Positions 26,563-36,109 of a stretch of DNA of 64,000 bases are shown here, one piece after another. The position numbers and the translations under genes were made by a program. The DNA lies in NCBI RefSeq assembly GCF_004363175.1, contig NZ_SNYR01000003.1, forward strand, positions 334,193 through 398,192, written 5' to 3'. Position 1 is the first letter of the stretch, and the number at the start of each line of letters is the position of its first letter. Below the pieces are notes generated by a model. It made no database searches, was not told the origin of the DNA, and was given only the letters and a program-made list of their open reading frames with translations. The DNA is from Maritalea mobilis (GTDB taxonomy: Bacteria > Pseudomonadota > Alphaproteobacteria > Rhizobiales > Devosiaceae).

Positions 26563-28601
26563 ACAGCCTCAAGCGCAGATTTGTCCTGTTCTTCATCGTC
26601 CCAATATTTGGATAATTCGGCTTCCGGCGTTGGGCGGCCGAGATAGAACCCTTGTAACTGATCACATTCCAGCTTGTTGAGCATGGCCACTTGGCTTTCA
26701 GTTTCCACGCCTTCAGCGGTGACATGCATTTCAAGCGAATGGCCGAGGGCAATGATGGTGGAGATAACCTGCATCGCCTTTTCATTGCTGTTTTCATCGC
26801 CGCCAAGGAAAGAACGGTCAATTTTGATTTTATCAAACGGGAATTGCCACAAATATCCAAGTGAAGAATAGCCGGTCCCAAAATCATCCATGGCAATCGA
26901 AACACCCAATGCCTTAATCTCATTAAGCTGGCGCAAATTGCGTTTGGTGTTTTGCATCAGCAGGCTTTCAGTGATTTCCAGCTCAAGCCGATCTGCGGGT
27001 AGGCCAGTTCTGGCAAGCACCGCCTTCACCCGCTCAATCAGCGAGCCGCTTTCAAACTGCACAGCCGACAGATTAACCGCCAAGCGCAAATGGGAAGGCC
27101 ATTTCATCGCTGCAGTGGCAGCCTTTTGCAAAATCGCTTCGCCCAGTTCCTCCATAATCCCCATTTCTTCCGCGATGGGGATAAACTTCTCAGGTGAAAC
27201 AAACTGGCCAGATTGATCCTGCAAGCGCATCAGCGCTTCAAAACCACATGGCTCGTGCCGACGCCCGCAATAAAGCGGCTGAAAATATAGATCGAAAGAA
27301 TGATGTTGTGTGGCATGCCGGATAAGGGCTTCAAGCACCCGCCGATCCGCAATATCCTGTTCCATGGCTTGATCGAAAATAGCATGCCCATTGCGTCCGT
27401 CAGTTTTTGCCGCATAAAGCGCAATATCGGCCTTTTTCATCAAGTCCGTCACGTCTTTGGCGTCTGTGGGATAAAACGCCGCGCCAACGCTTACGGTGGC
27501 GATCAAATTGTGATCTTTAATCTCATAGGGGTGCGACAGTGCTTTTTGCAAATTGTCAATAAAGTCGCGCATTTCGGCTTCATCATCAAACCGCGTATAG
27601 CAGGCAAATTCGTCCCCGCCGATCCGAGCAATTGAACGGAAATCCTCGCATTCATATTTAAGCTGTGCCGAAAATTGCACCAGCAACTCGTCACCCACAT
27701 CATGGCCATAGCCATCATTGATTTCTTTAAAACCATCCACATCAATGGCAATCAGGGCAAGCTTTTCGCCGCCGCGCTGGCTGTTGTTGCAGGAATATTC
27801 GAGCTTGGTCAAAAAATTGTTTCGATTGTCCAAGCCGGTCATGGAGTCATGTTTAGCCAAATAATGGGCGCGCTGATCCGCCAAATCGGCTTCTTTGCGC
27901 GAACGTACGCTCAGATAGGCAGGTACGCCAACCACAAACAGTGCCGTCGCGCCGAGCAAAAGCGAAATTTCCCAAATGGCGGTTTGAAACAATATAAAGC
28001 GTTCGGTTTGGTCCACCCGCACCCGCAAGGCATATTGCAAAATTCCATCTTTCAGCACCGGGTGGTTCACCTCGGCAAAATGAAGCGGTTCACGGTGCCC
28101 ATCACCTGTGCCCAACCGCACTGTGTGGCTTGCAAGATCAACGCTTAAAGTGTGCACGAGATTTTGGTGGAAGGTGCCATCCACATGCATATGTGGCCCA
28201 ACAAGCGCCTCAACAAACTGAGTACCCCCCTCAGTCCAGTGATCGTCATGTTCATGATCTGCGACTAAGCCAGCGGTTTCTTCGGCATGGAATTGGTTGG
28301 CTTCAAATCTAACTTCGCCAGTTGGCGAGATAAACTGAACCGAATAAATGTTCCCCACATCGCGGAGTTGTCGCAAGATACGTTCGGTCAAAGAAAAATT
28401 GGCTTCACTCTCCAGCAATCGCTCAATCTGGTGCGTTTGCGTCGCCGCATTGTCCGCCCAGGCCACACCATCAGCGCGCGCATCTTCGAGCAGCATGTGG
28501 TTGAGAATGGTCGACATGGCATAGATGCACGCGGCAATGGCGGCAATTGCCGTCACCCCGACCGCTAGATAGAGTTTTTTGCTTTTCCAATTGATCTTCA
28601 T
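26559..28601 (-). CDS. Membrane GGDEF-EAL cyclic-di-GMP protein
   Basis: A 680-residue signalling protein. Two transmembrane helices (about 10-32 and 206-231) enclose a periplasmic sensor of about 170 residues with a His-rich loop (VADHEHDDHW). A GGDEF domain (about 245-405) keeps GGDEF at 328-332, and an EAL domain (about 425-665) keeps EAL at 455-457, NLSAVQF, ELEITESLL, MDDFGTGYSS, KIDRSF and AEGVE. Both catalytic sets look intact, so it may make and degrade c-di-GMP. The RxxD inhibitory site before GGDEF is not seen. The ATG at 28601 starts just before the first helix. Confidence 0.92.
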   Translation of the reverse strand: MKINWKSKKLYLAVGVTAIAAIAACIYAMSTILNHMLLEDARADGVAWADNAATQTHQIERLLESEANFSLTERILRQLRDVGNIYSVQFISPTGEVRFEANQFHAEETAGLVADHEHDDHWTEGGTQFVEALVGPHMHVDGTFHQNLVHTLSVDLASHTVRLGTGDGHREPLHFAEVNHPVLKDGILQYALRVRVDQTERFILFQTAIWEISLLLGATALFVVGVPAYLSVRSRKEADLADQRAHYLAKHDSMTGLDNRNNFLTKLEYSCNNSQRGGEKLALIAIDVDGFKEINDGYGHDVGDELLVQFSAQLKYECEDFRSIARIGGDEFACYTRFDDEAEMRDFIDNLQKALSHPYEIKDHNLIATVSVGAAFYPTDAKDVTDLMKKADIALYAAKTDGRNGHAIFDQAMEQDIADRRVLEALIRHATQHHSFDLYFQPLYCGRRHEPCGFEALMRLQDQSGQFVSPEKFIPIAEEMGIMEELGEAILQKAATAAMKWPSHLRLAVNLSAVQFESGSLIERVKAVLARTGLPADRLELEITESLLMQNTKRNLRQLNEIKALGVSIAMDDFGTGYSSLGYLWQFPFDKIKIDRSFLGGDENSNEKAMQVISTIIALGHSLEMHVTAEGVETESQVAMLNKLECDQLQGFYLGRPTPEAELSKYWDDEEQDKSALEAV

Positions 28602-28731
28602 GGAACGTCCTAAAAATATAAGTATGGACATATTAAAAGACGGCACGATCAAATTAAGTTAAGATACATCAAGCAGTTCGGGTGCGATTAAAAATATCCT
28701 GAATAAACAATTAAGTGGAGAGTGAAGTAGC

Positions 28732-29151
28732 ATGGCGATGGGGAAATGCGCGTGTGGCGCGGTGGAGATCAATGTGCCGGACATATCAACCAAAATTGGA
28801 GCGTGTTTTTGTGACACCTGCCGCAAAATCAATGGTGGTGGCCCCTTGCTGGGGGTGCATGGCGATAGCGAGTTGCGCACATCAGGCGATGCTCAAATTG
28901 GTCGATATAAATCGTCAGACTGGGCCGAACGGGGCTTTTGCAAAAACTGCGGCACCACGCTATTTTATCACCTCATGGTGGGCAGCATGGATTACATCTA
29001 TTCTGCTGGCCTGTTTGACCAGCAAGAATTTGAAATTACAGAAGAAATATTTACTGATGCCAAGCCAGATTATATAGGCTTTTTAAGCGAAAAAAGCGTC
29101 AAGAAAACCGCCAAACAAGTGTTTGAAGCGGTGAATAAAAATGGCGCTTAA
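28732..29151 (+). CDS. GFA/CENP-V family zinc protein
   Basis: A 139-residue protein of the glutathione-dependent formaldehyde-activating (GFA) fold. Zinc ligands are seen in CACGAVEIN, GACFCDTCRKING and GFCKNCGTTLFY. The founding member, Gfa of Paracoccus, was linked to S-hydroxymethylglutathione formation, but most family members have no shown activity. It is not near the formaldehyde genes at 46-48 kb. It is a single gene, convergent with grpE. Confidence 0.88.
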   Translation: MAMGKCACGAVEINVPDISTKIGACFCDTCRKINGGGPLLGVHGDSELRTSGDAQIGRYKSSDWAERGFCKNCGTTLFYHLMVGSMDYIYSAGLFDQQEFEITEEIFTDAKPDYIGFLSEKSVKKTAKQVFEAVNKNGA

Positions 29152-29171
29152 GGCTTTGCCCTAAGCGCCAT
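29141..29171. terminator. Hairpin at the GFA/grpE convergent end
   Basis: ATGGCGCTTA (29141-29150) pairs with TAAGCGCCAT (29162-29171), a 10-bp stem that includes the GFA stop codon. There is no long T-run. A second small stem CTAATTT/AAATTAG (29184-29200) spans the grpE stop codon. Together they probably end both transcripts. Confidence 0.6.
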
Positions 29172-29196
29172 TAAACAGATTCGCTAATTTAAAAAA

Positions 29197-29820
29197 TTAG
29201 ACTGACTTATCGATATTTTCGCCTTGGTCGGCTGCTGCAGGCGCAACTTTTGGCCCACCTTTGGCCACGCCCACCATGGCTGGGCGCAACACGCGCTCGC
29301 CAATCACATAGCCAGCTTGCACCACTTCAGTCACTGTGCCTTCGGCTACGTCCGGGTTGGGCACTTCAAACATGGCTTGGTGGAAATGCGGGTCAAATTT
29401 TTCGCCTTTCGGCTCAATTTTCTTAATGCCGTTCTTTTCCAACAGGCGGATCATTTCGCGTTCGGTCATCTCCACCCCTTCAATCAGGGATTTAAATGTG
29501 CCTTCCGCTTCGTCACGCGCTTCTTGCGGCATGGTCATCAACGCGCGAGAAAGATTGTCAGTCGCGGTCAACATATCGCGGGCGAAATTGGCAATCGCAT
29601 ATTGGCGTGCATCTTTCACATCGCGTTCGGTCCGCTTGCGCAGATTTTCCATTTCGGCAACTGCGCGCAACAAACGATCTTTCAGTTTGGCGTTTTCACT
29701 TTCCAAAGCCGAATGCGGATCAGCCGCTTCAGGCGCATCAGCGCCTTGTTGCGCTTCGGCACCTGCTGCCGCGTCCTGAACTTCGGTTTCGTCTAGCTTT
29801 TTTTCGTCGTCGCTCATCAT
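29197..29820 (-). CDS. grpE: Nucleotide exchange factor GrpE
   Basis: A 207-residue co-chaperone that releases ADP from DnaK. The acidic N-terminus (about 1-45) leads into a long coiled coil ([20 protein letters not shown]) and the C-terminal beta domain with [18 protein letters not shown] and [13 protein letters not shown]. It follows hrcA by 84 nt on the same strand, a conserved hrcA-grpE order. A sequence with a good RpoH -35 (CTTGAAA at 29891-29885) but a poor -10 lies between them. Confidence 0.96.
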   Translation of the reverse strand: MMSDDEKKLDETEVQDAAAGAEAQQGADAPEAADPHSALESENAKLKDRLLRAVAEMENLRKRTERDVKDARQYAIANFARDMLTATDNLSRALMTMPQEARDEAEGTFKSLIEGVEMTEREMIRLLEKNGIKKIEPKGEKFDPHFHQAMFEVPNPDVAEGTVTEVVQAGYVIGERVLRPAMVGVAKGGPKVAPAAADQGENIDKSV

Positions 29821-29904
29821 TTGGCTTCTAACTCTATTGATTTAAATTCGCTGTTGCCCCGCATATCGACCATTGGGCGATCAATTTCAAGCTCTGTCTT
29901 GGCC

Positions 29905-30984
29905 TCAGCCCCGCTTATGGATCAATTTTGAGACCACATGGGCCGTATAATCCACAGCAGGCACAATCCGGGCATAATTGAGCCGGGTGGGGCCAATCAC
30001 CCCCACAACCCCGACAACTTTGTCATTATGGTCGGTAAAGGGCGACAAAATGACCGAGGAGCCGGACAGGGAAAATAATTTGTTTTCCGAGCCGATAAAA
30101 ATCCGCACCCCGTCCGCATCCCTTGTATCAGAAAGCAGGTCGATAATCGCCTTTTTGCTTTCCAGCTCATCAAAAAGCTGGCGCACCTTGTCCAATTCTT
30201 CATTGGCCATAGTGTCATTGATCAAATTGGCGCGACCCCGCACAATCAAGGTGGGGCTTTGGTCATTCGTGTCTTTGGAAAGGGTCGCTAACCCAGCCTC
30301 CACCAAACTGTTGGTCAAATCGTCCAATTCAGTTTGCTGGCGCTGCTGCGCTTTTTCCATTTGCTGCAGCGCTTCTTTCAGCGTGTGGCCCACCACAAAG
30401 CTCGACAGATAGTTCGAGGCCTGTGCCAGCTCACTCATGGTCAGGCCCGGAGGAATGGGGAACACGCGGTTCTCCACATGCCCATCTTCGCCCACCATCA
30501 CGGCCATGGCGAGGTTTTTCTCAAGCTGCACAAATTCAATATGCTTGAGCACGATGTCAGCCTTCGGCGCCAAAACCAACCCGGCCCCGCGCGACAGGCC
30601 AGAAAGCACTTGGCTGGCTTGGGTCAAAACATCTTCGACCTTTTCATGCTGTGCCACATCGGCAAAATTTTGCGTGATCGCGCGGCGCTCTTCTTCATTC
30701 ACCGCGCCCACTTCCAACATGGCGTCCACAAAGAAGCGTAAACCAGACTGAGTGGGGGCACGCCCCGCAGAAGTGTGCGGTGCGGCGATCAATCCCAAAT
30801 CCTCCAAATCCGCCATCACATTGCGTACGGAGGCGGGGGACAATGAAATATCCAATGCGCGCGACAATTGGCGTGAGCCAACCGGTTCGCCGGTTTCCAA
30901 ATAACGTTCAACCAGCCGCCGGAAAATATCCTGCGAACGCGCATTGAGCACAGATAGAAAATCTTGGTTGTTGGTCATACTCAT
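29905..30984 (-). CDS. hrcA: Heat-inducible transcription repressor HrcA
   Basis: A 359-residue repressor that binds CIRCE elements. The N-terminal winged-helix region has ETGEPVGSRQLSRALDISLS and SVRNVMADLEDLGLI, followed by HTSAGRAPTQSGLRFFVD. The C-terminal half (VGVIGPTRLNYARIVPAVDY) is the regulatory domain. No CIRCE repeat was seen in this window, so its target is presumably groESL elsewhere, as in other alphaproteobacteria. It is divergent from rph. Confidence 0.96.
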   Translation of the reverse strand: MSMTNNQDFLSVLNARSQDIFRRLVERYLETGEPVGSRQLSRALDISLSPASVRNVMADLEDLGLIAAPHTSAGRAPTQSGLRFFVDAMLEVGAVNEEERRAITQNFADVAQHEKVEDVLTQASQVLSGLSRGAGLVLAPKADIVLKHIEFVQLEKNLAMAVMVGEDGHVENRVFPIPPGLTMSELAQASNYLSSFVVGHTLKEALQQMEKAQQRQQTELDDLTNSLVEAGLATLSKDTNDQSPTLIVRGRANLINDTMANEELDKVRQLFDELESKKAIIDLLSDTRDADGVRIFIGSENKLFSLSGSSVILSPFTDHNDKVVGVVGVIGPTRLNYARIVPAVDYTAHVVSKLIHKRG

Positions 30985-31010
30985 CCATCAATTTGGTGAT
31001 TACTTTTCCT

Positions 31011-31039
31011 ATTTAAGCGCTGTTTGCGCCAAGGCCAAG
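31011..31039 (-). promoter_or_regulatory. Candidate RpoH promoter of hrcA-grpE
   Basis: On the minus strand CTTG (31039-31036) and CTTAAAT (31017-31011) are separated by 18 nt, the same spacing as the dnaK promoter. The -10 differs from CTTATAT by one base. It lies 27 nt before the hrcA ATG. Confidence 0.5.
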
Positions 31040-31260
31040 CCCCTGATCAAATTGAAGCCCTTCGGCACCTGTCCACACACTTTAGAGCTCTGCTAAAATT
31101 TTGCGAAAATTTGCATAATTATAGTTGAAATTCTTGTAATTTTTCACCTTTTTGCCATTTGGGGGCTGCCCGGAGCAAAATCCATATTAACGATCCCTTT
31201 ACCTTGCGCTTTGAAGCCGCTAAGAGGCTGGGTCAAACGCTTAAAGCATAAGGAAAAATC

Positions 31261-31986
31261 ATGCGACCCTCCAAACGCGCGCCCGATCAAATGCGGTCAG
31301 TGAAAATTGAACGCAATGTCTCTAACCATGCCGAAGGGTCGTGCATGATCAGCTTTGGCAATACCCGCGTATTGTGCACTGCAAGCGTTGAAACCAATCT
31401 GCCGCCATGGCGGCGTGGTCAGGGTTTGGGCTGGGTCACTGCCGAATATGGCATGCTGCCTCGCTCCACCGGCCAGCGCATGCGCCGGGAAGCCACTGCA
31501 GGCAAGCAATCTGGCCGCACCCAAGAAATTCAACGGCTTATCGGCCGCTCACTCCGCGCCGTAATCGACATGCAGGCCTTGGGCGAAAACCAAATCACTG
31601 TGGATTGCGACGTGATCGAAGCCGACGGCGGCACCCGCACAGCCTCCATCACCGGCGCGTTTATCGCCATGGCCGATGCTATTGCGTGGATGAAAGAACG
31701 GGAGCTGGTCGGTGAGAATGTAATCCGCGATCACCTCGCGGCCATTTCCTGCGGCGTTTATCAAGGCACCCCAGTGCTTGATCTAGATTATGACGAAGAT
31801 AGCGCGGCGGAAACAGACGCCAATTTCGTGATGACTGGCGCTGGAAAATTTGTTGAAATTCAAGGCACTGCCGAAGAAGCGCCCTTCAGCGCTGACGAAT
31901 TGCTAAGCTTGATCGGTTTAGCGCAAAAGGGCATTGGCGAGTTGGTCGACATGCAAAAGCGGGTTTTGAACGGGGAAACAATTTAA
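31261..31986 (+). CDS. rph: Ribonuclease PH
   Basis: A 241-residue phosphorolytic 3'-5' exoribonuclease that trims tRNA 3' ends. The N-terminal [18 protein letters not shown], the motif [14 protein letters not shown] and the phosphate-binding region [15 protein letters not shown] are all present, as is [19 protein letters not shown]. It starts the rph-rdgB-hemW operon and is divergent from hrcA, as in many alphaproteobacteria. Confidence 0.97.
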   Translation: MRPSKRAPDQMRSVKIERNVSNHAEGSCMISFGNTRVLCTASVETNLPPWRRGQGLGWVTAEYGMLPRSTGQRMRREATAGKQSGRTQEIQRLIGRSLRAVIDMQALGENQITVDCDVIEADGGTRTASITGAFIAMADAIAWMKERELVGENVIRDHLAAISCGVYQGTPVLDLDYDEDSAAETDANFVMTGAGKFVEIQGTAEEAPFSADELLSLIGLAQKGIGELVDMQKRVLNGETI

Positions 31987-31987
31987 C

Positions 31988-32626
31988 ATGGCACTGACCT
32001 TGGAACGCGGCCAAAAACTGGTGGTGGCCAGCCACAATGAGGGCAAGGTGCGTGAATTGCGCACACTTCTGTCTTCGTTCGGCTTGGAACTTGTTTCCGC
32101 GGCAGAACTTGATTTGCCGGAGCCGGAAGAAACTGGCACCACCTATCACGAAAATGCCGAGCTAAAGGCCCTCGCGGCAGCAAAAGCCGCCAATTTGTGG
32201 GCGTTGGCCGACGATTCTGGCCTCAGCGTTGATGCGCTGGATGGCGCGCCGGGCATTTATTCTGCCCGCTGGGGTGGTCCAGAACGCGATTTTGGCAATG
32301 CCATGGTCAAGGTGCACACAGAGCTGATGCAAAAAGGCGCCATGGGCCCGGGCCAGCGCACAGCAGACTTTGTGGCGGTGCTGTGCCTCGCCACACCGGA
32401 AGGCGATACCGAATGTTTTGAGGGCCGTGTTTCCGGCACACTCGTATGGCCGCCCCGTGGCGAAAAAGGCTTCGGCTATGACCCCATGTTCTTGCCAGAA
32501 GGGCACAACCGCACTTTCGGCGAAATGACCGAAGATGAGAAACACGCTTGGGCGCCAGATAAAATTGGATTGTCCCACCGCTCGCGCGCCTTCTCCAAAT
32601 TTGTAAAGGCCTGCTGCATTGGCTGA
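31988..32626 (+). CDS. rdgB: dITP/XTP pyrophosphatase
   Basis: A 212-residue house-cleaning nucleotidase that hydrolyses ITP, dITP and XTP to monophosphates. The motif [13 protein letters not shown] is at about residues 12-24, with [20 protein letters not shown] and [12 protein letters not shown] following. It begins 1 nt after the rph stop and overlaps hemW by 8 nt. Confidence 0.96.
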   Translation: MALTLERGQKLVVASHNEGKVRELRTLLSSFGLELVSAAELDLPEPEETGTTYHENAELKALAAAKAANLWALADDSGLSVDALDGAPGIYSARWGGPERDFGNAMVKVHTELMQKGAMGPGQRTADFVAVLCLATPEGDTECFEGRVSGTLVWPPRGEKGFGYDPMFLPEGHNRTFGEMTEDEKHAWAPDKIGLSHRSRAFSKFVKACCIG

Positions 32627-33782
32627 TTTTGCCACCGATCCTGAACTTTTCGGCGTTTATGTCCATTGGCCCTTCTGCGCCGCCAAATGCCCCTATTGCG
32701 ACTTCAATTCGCATGTGCATCGCGGCGCGTTTGATGAGGTAGCCTATGTGGACCGCTACATCAAAGAGATTGAGCATCAGGCCCAATTGGTGCCGAACCA
32801 AGTGGTCAGCTCCATCTTTTTTGGCGGCGGCACCCCCTCTTTGATGGACCCGCGCAGCGTCGAACGGATCATTTCGGCAATCAATCAAAATTGGCGCTTG
32901 GCCAACAATGTGGAAATCACCTTGGAGGCAAACCCCACCAGTGTTGAGCAGGAAAAGTTTCAAAATTACCGCTTAGCTGGCGTAAACCGCGTGTCCCTTG
33001 GTGTGCAAAGCTTGCGGGCCGAACCACTAGCTGCGCTTGGCCGCTTGCACTCCGTTGACGAAGCGAAAAAGGCGCTGGATTTGGCTCGGTCAACCTTTGA
33101 TCGATTCTCCTATGATCTGATCTATGCCCGGCCACACCAGAGCCTAAAAGAATGGGAAGACGAGCTGCTGGAAGCCCTTTCCATCGCCGACCGTCACATT
33201 TCGCTCTACCAGCTGACCATTGAAGAAGGCACCCGCTATTTTGACCTGTTTCAGGCTGGGAAATTGCAAATGCCTGACAGCGATCTCGGCGCGCATTTTT
33301 ATGAGCTGACGCAGGAAATCTGCGAAGATCATGGGCTGCCCGCCTATGAAATCTCCAACCATGCCCAGCCAGGCGAAGAAAGCCGCCACAATTTGATTTA
33401 CTGGCACTATGGCCAATATGCGGGCATCGGCCCCGGCGCCCATGGCCGCCTGGTCATCGCCGACAAACGCATCGCCACCTCCACCGAGCGCATGCCCTTT
33501 AAATGGGCCGAACGGGTGGATGAAAAGGGCGTTGGTTTCATCGAATATGATGCCCTTTCTCGCAGCGAACAGGGTGACGAATATCTGCTGATGGGCTTGC
33601 GCCTCAAAACCGGCATTGACCCCGTGCGGTTCCAGCAATTGGCAGGCCAACCTCTCAAATCCGAACAGATCGAACATTTGATGGGCATTGGCTTTATCGA
33701 ATATCTCGACAACGGCAATTTGCGCGTCACCGACAAAGGCTTTCCCGTGCTTGATGCGGTGGTGGCGGATTTGGCGGCGTAA
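32619..33782 (+). CDS. hemW: Radical SAM heme chaperone HemW
   Basis: A 387-residue HemW-type protein. The radical-SAM cluster motif is [10 protein letters not shown] (C-x3-C-x2-C) near residue 21, the heme-chaperone form that coproporphyrinogen dehydrogenase HemN lacks. [10 protein letters not shown] and the later [22 protein letters not shown] follow. HemW inserts heme into respiratory enzymes. The start is a TTG at 32619 inside the end of rdgB; no ATG lies before the first domain residues, so coupling with rdgB is likely. Confidence 0.93.
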   Translation: MADFATDPELFGVYVHWPFCAAKCPYCDFNSHVHRGAFDEVAYVDRYIKEIEHQAQLVPNQVVSSIFFGGGTPSLMDPRSVERIISAINQNWRLANNVEITLEANPTSVEQEKFQNYRLAGVNRVSLGVQSLRAEPLAALGRLHSVDEAKKALDLARSTFDRFSYDLIYARPHQSLKEWEDELLEALSIADRHISLYQLTIEEGTRYFDLFQAGKLQMPDSDLGAHFYELTQEICEDHGLPAYEISNHAQPGEESRHNLIYWHYGQYAGIGPGAHGRLVIADKRIATSTERMPFKWAERVDEKGVGFIEYDALSRSEQGDEYLLMGLRLKTGIDPVRFQQLAGQPLKSEQIEHLMGIGFIEYLDNGNLRVTDKGFPVLDAVVADLAA

Positions 33783-33816
33783 GGGTCGGCTGGTCTGCCG
33801 CTTCCAATCCCCCTCC

Positions 33817-34107
33817 CGTCATTACCGGACTTGATCCGGTAATCCATTTCACGCAGGCAAAGACGCAAAGTAATCGATATTTTTCTCAGCGCGTGCCGAA
33901 ACGAGCACTGAATTGGATTGCAAGATCAAGTCTTGCAATGACGCTGGAGAGGGTAATAGGTGCCGTGTCTCACAAAATGGGCTAATTGGCCCCGGATCAA
34001 ATCCGGGGCGGCCGCCAAGGGACTATTATCAAAGCACATTACAAAATCGGGGCACCCATTGACGAGGGCGCCGGGGTAATGGACGCAGCGAATGGTGGCG
34101 GCGCGTA
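33817..34107. repeat. Pile-up of repeat families A, A2 and B
   Basis: Four pieces fill the gap between the convergent hemW and RamB-like genes. They are a family A arm (33817-33847, ATTACCGGACTTGATCCGG), a variant arm (33912-33943, GCAAGATCAAGTCTTGC), a family A2 arm (33983-34014, CCCCGGATCAAATCCGGGG) and a family B copy (34048-34107, with CGGGGCACCCATTGACGAGG). No gene is seen here. Confidence 0.75.
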
Positions 34108-34152
34108 AAAGAACACCGATTAGCCGCGAGACCAAACAATCAGCCCAATGCA

Positions 34153-35565
34153 CTACCGCATCTTCGCGTAAAGATTCTCCAGCTTTTGCGAACTGTCCAA
34201 ATGGAAGCGATGATCAGCAGGGGGATGGGCGCGTTGGCCGCATTCGAGGCGGGGGCAGATGCGACAGCCGACGCCGATGGGCACCAATTGGCTTTGATCT
34301 TTCAAATCAATACCGTCCGCATAAATCATCTCTTTCGCGTGCGAGATATGGCAACCCAAACCAATGGAAAGATGCCGCCGCGGGGCGTTGTGGCGATAGC
34401 CGCCCTTGGCGATGCTTTTGGCAATGCAGAAATAGCTTTCCCCATCGGGCATTTGCGAGATTTGAATATTAACCTTTTCCGGCTGCAAAAAGGCGGAATA
34501 GATATTCCAGCGCGGGCAAGCGCCGGAATGGCGCGGAATGTGGATGCCGGAAAGGGAGAAGCGCTTGGAGATGTTGCCCGCAATATCAGTGCGCACCAAA
34601 TGCATCGGAATGCCTTGCGCACCGGGGCGTTGCAGGGTGGTCATGCGGTGGCAAACCTGCTCAAAGCTGGCGCCAAAGCGCCGGGAAATACGTTCTACGT
34701 CATAGCGAAATTCGCGGCAGGCGCGCAAAAAGGGCTCATAAGGCATCACCAGCGCCGCGCTGAAATAAGAGGCCAATACATTGCGGGCCAAAAGCGGTGC
34801 ATCGCCTTCTTCCGGCAGCGTGGATTGATCAATTATGCGATTGATTTCATGTTCCGCTGAGAGAAGCGCTAGCCGATGGGCCACGGCGAAAAGCGCCGTC
34901 TCTGGTGCCAACACATCGGAAATGAATAGCCGCGATATATTCTCGTCAAAACGTTGGGCCACGCCATGGGGCAGCGACGCCAATTTGCATTCAATGCCAA
35001 ACACATTAGCCAGATAGGCCTTCATCCCATATTCAAAATTGTCTGCGGCCTGATCAATGTCGTGGCGCACCCGCTCAGCTGCCGCCTCCAGCGCCGGAAA
35101 GTGATTGGCGTTTTCCTGAATAAAATCTGAGATGGCCTCGGTGGCCATATGATAGCCAACCGCGCTTTGCTGGTCACTTGCCTGCGTTGCAACGCCACCT
35201 TTGGTTTCCTGATATTTATCAAACAGACGCAATATCGCCCGCGCGGCATTAGGGTTGGAAAAAGCGAGATCGCGAATTTCATGATTGGTGAGGTCGCTAT
35301 CGGCGAAAATATCATCGCCAAAAAGCTCCATCAGATCGCCAACCAACTGCCCCTCATCACTTTCCACCAGCTCGCCCGGCTCAATGCCAAAATGGCCCGC
35401 GAGCTTAAAAAGCAGTGGCACCGTAATGTTGCGGCGATTGTGTTCCAGAAGGTTCAAATAGCTCGCAGAGATGCCCAGCGCATTGGCCAGATCTGCTTGG
35501 CTCACATGTTTTTGCCGCCGTAAGCGCCTGATTTTACCGCCAATTTGTGGTCCGGCCTTATCCAT
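34153..35565 (-). CDS. RamB-like XRE/ScfR regulator of glyoxylate or acyl-CoA metabolism
   Basis: A 470-residue regulator. The XRE helix-turn-helix occupies about residues 10-66 (VSQADLANALGISASYLNLLE). A middle domain resembles the IrrE peptidase fold, though its zinc site looks degenerate (SAEHEINR). A DUF2083-type C-terminal part holds the Cys pair region GVGCRICPRLECGQRAHPP. This matches the short-chain fatty acyl regulator family (RamB, PccR). It is divergent from isocitrate lyase across a small gene, the usual context, so it most likely controls acetate use. Four helically phased TTTACA boxes lie just upstream of its start. Confidence 0.85.
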   Translation of the reverse strand: MDKAGPQIGGKIRRLRRQKHVSQADLANALGISASYLNLLEHNRRNITVPLLFKLAGHFGIEPGELVESDEGQLVGDLMELFGDDIFADSDLTNHEIRDLAFSNPNAARAILRLFDKYQETKGGVATQASDQQSAVGYHMATEAISDFIQENANHFPALEAAAERVRHDIDQAADNFEYGMKAYLANVFGIECKLASLPHGVAQRFDENISRLFISDVLAPETALFAVAHRLALLSAEHEINRIIDQSTLPEEGDAPLLARNVLASYFSAALVMPYEPFLRACREFRYDVERISRRFGASFEQVCHRMTTLQRPGAQGIPMHLVRTDIAGNISKRFSLSGIHIPRHSGACPRWNIYSAFLQPEKVNIQISQMPDGESYFCIAKSIAKGGYRHNAPRRHLSIGLGCHISHAKEMIYADGIDLKDQSQLVPIGVGCRICPRLECGQRAHPPADHRFHLDSSQKLENLYAKMR

Positions 35566-35580
35566 TTGTCCCTCCCGAAC

Positions 35581-35628
35581 TTTACAGAAATTTACAGATA
35601 TTTCTGCGCCACTTTACAAGGATTTACA
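35581..35628. promoter_or_regulatory. Array of four TTTACA boxes before the RamB-like gene
   Basis: TTTACA begins at 35581, 35591, 35613 and 35623. The steps are 10, 22 and 10 nt, so all boxes face the same side of the helix. A fifth TTTACA is at 35684, before the small gene at 35728. The array begins 16 nt upstream of the regulator start and is a likely autoregulatory operator. Confidence 0.55.
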
Positions 35629-35727
35629 GCTTAACACCTTGATATTACGAATTATCTTGCATTTCGATCCCGTTTGTCAAATCTTTACATGGTCACTTCG
35701 GGATTGGCCCGAAAATGGAGAATTACA

Positions 35728-35982
35728 ATGACACACACAATCGAAATGCCCCACACGCAAACGCAAGATCAGTACATCACAATCATTGCGCGCACTGTGG
35801 CTGACGCCATGCGTCAGTTTAAGGCGCGCGGCCTCGATGCAGAGGGTTATGCGATTGTTGGTCCTGTCGATAAACATCGGTTTGCCTTAGCGGATGGCGA
35901 TAATCCCAGCACCGATATGTTTGAAGGCGCGCAAATGATCGCCGCCACCTTCCGCCGGTCCAGCCCCCGGCAAGGACAATAA
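35728..35982 (+). CDS. Small protein of unknown function next to aceA
   Basis: An 84-residue soluble protein that I do not recognise. It has a mixed alpha/beta look (QYITIIARTVADAMRQFKARGLDAEGYAIVG) and an acidic loop ADGDNPSTDMFEG. The ATG at 35728 is preceded by TGGAGA; earlier in-frame codons from 35674 overlap a TTTACA box and a hairpin (35697-35713). Its place between the RamB-like regulator and aceA suggests a part in acetate or glyoxylate metabolism, but this is inference. Confidence 0.6.
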   Translation: MTHTIEMPHTQTQDQYITIIARTVADAMRQFKARGLDAEGYAIVGPVDKHRFALADGDNPSTDMFEGAQMIAATFRRSSPRQGQ

Positions 35983-36057
35983 GTCTCATCAGGGCTAAGC
36001 GCCAAATTTACTGACTATTCTACCCTCCAAACGATGCCGTAGCTCATGCGGTGTCCA

Positions 36058-36077
36058 CCGCCGGGGTCTCCCGGCGG
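36058..36077 (+). promoter_or_regulatory. GC-rich stem-loop in the aceA leader
   Basis: CCGCCGGG (36058-36065) pairs with CCCGGCGG (36070-36077) around a GTCT loop, and can be extended by CCA/TGG with a one-base bulge. It ends 32 nt before the aceA ATG. No T-run follows, so it may affect mRNA stability or translation rather than end transcription. Confidence 0.5.
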
Positions 36078-36109
36078 CTGGGAGGGGTATATCTAAAGGG
36101 AGAAGAGAT

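Noticed and set aside
30985-31260. CIRCE element before hrcA
   Set aside because: No TTAGCACTC-N9-GAGTGCTAA or close variant was seen here or elsewhere in the window.
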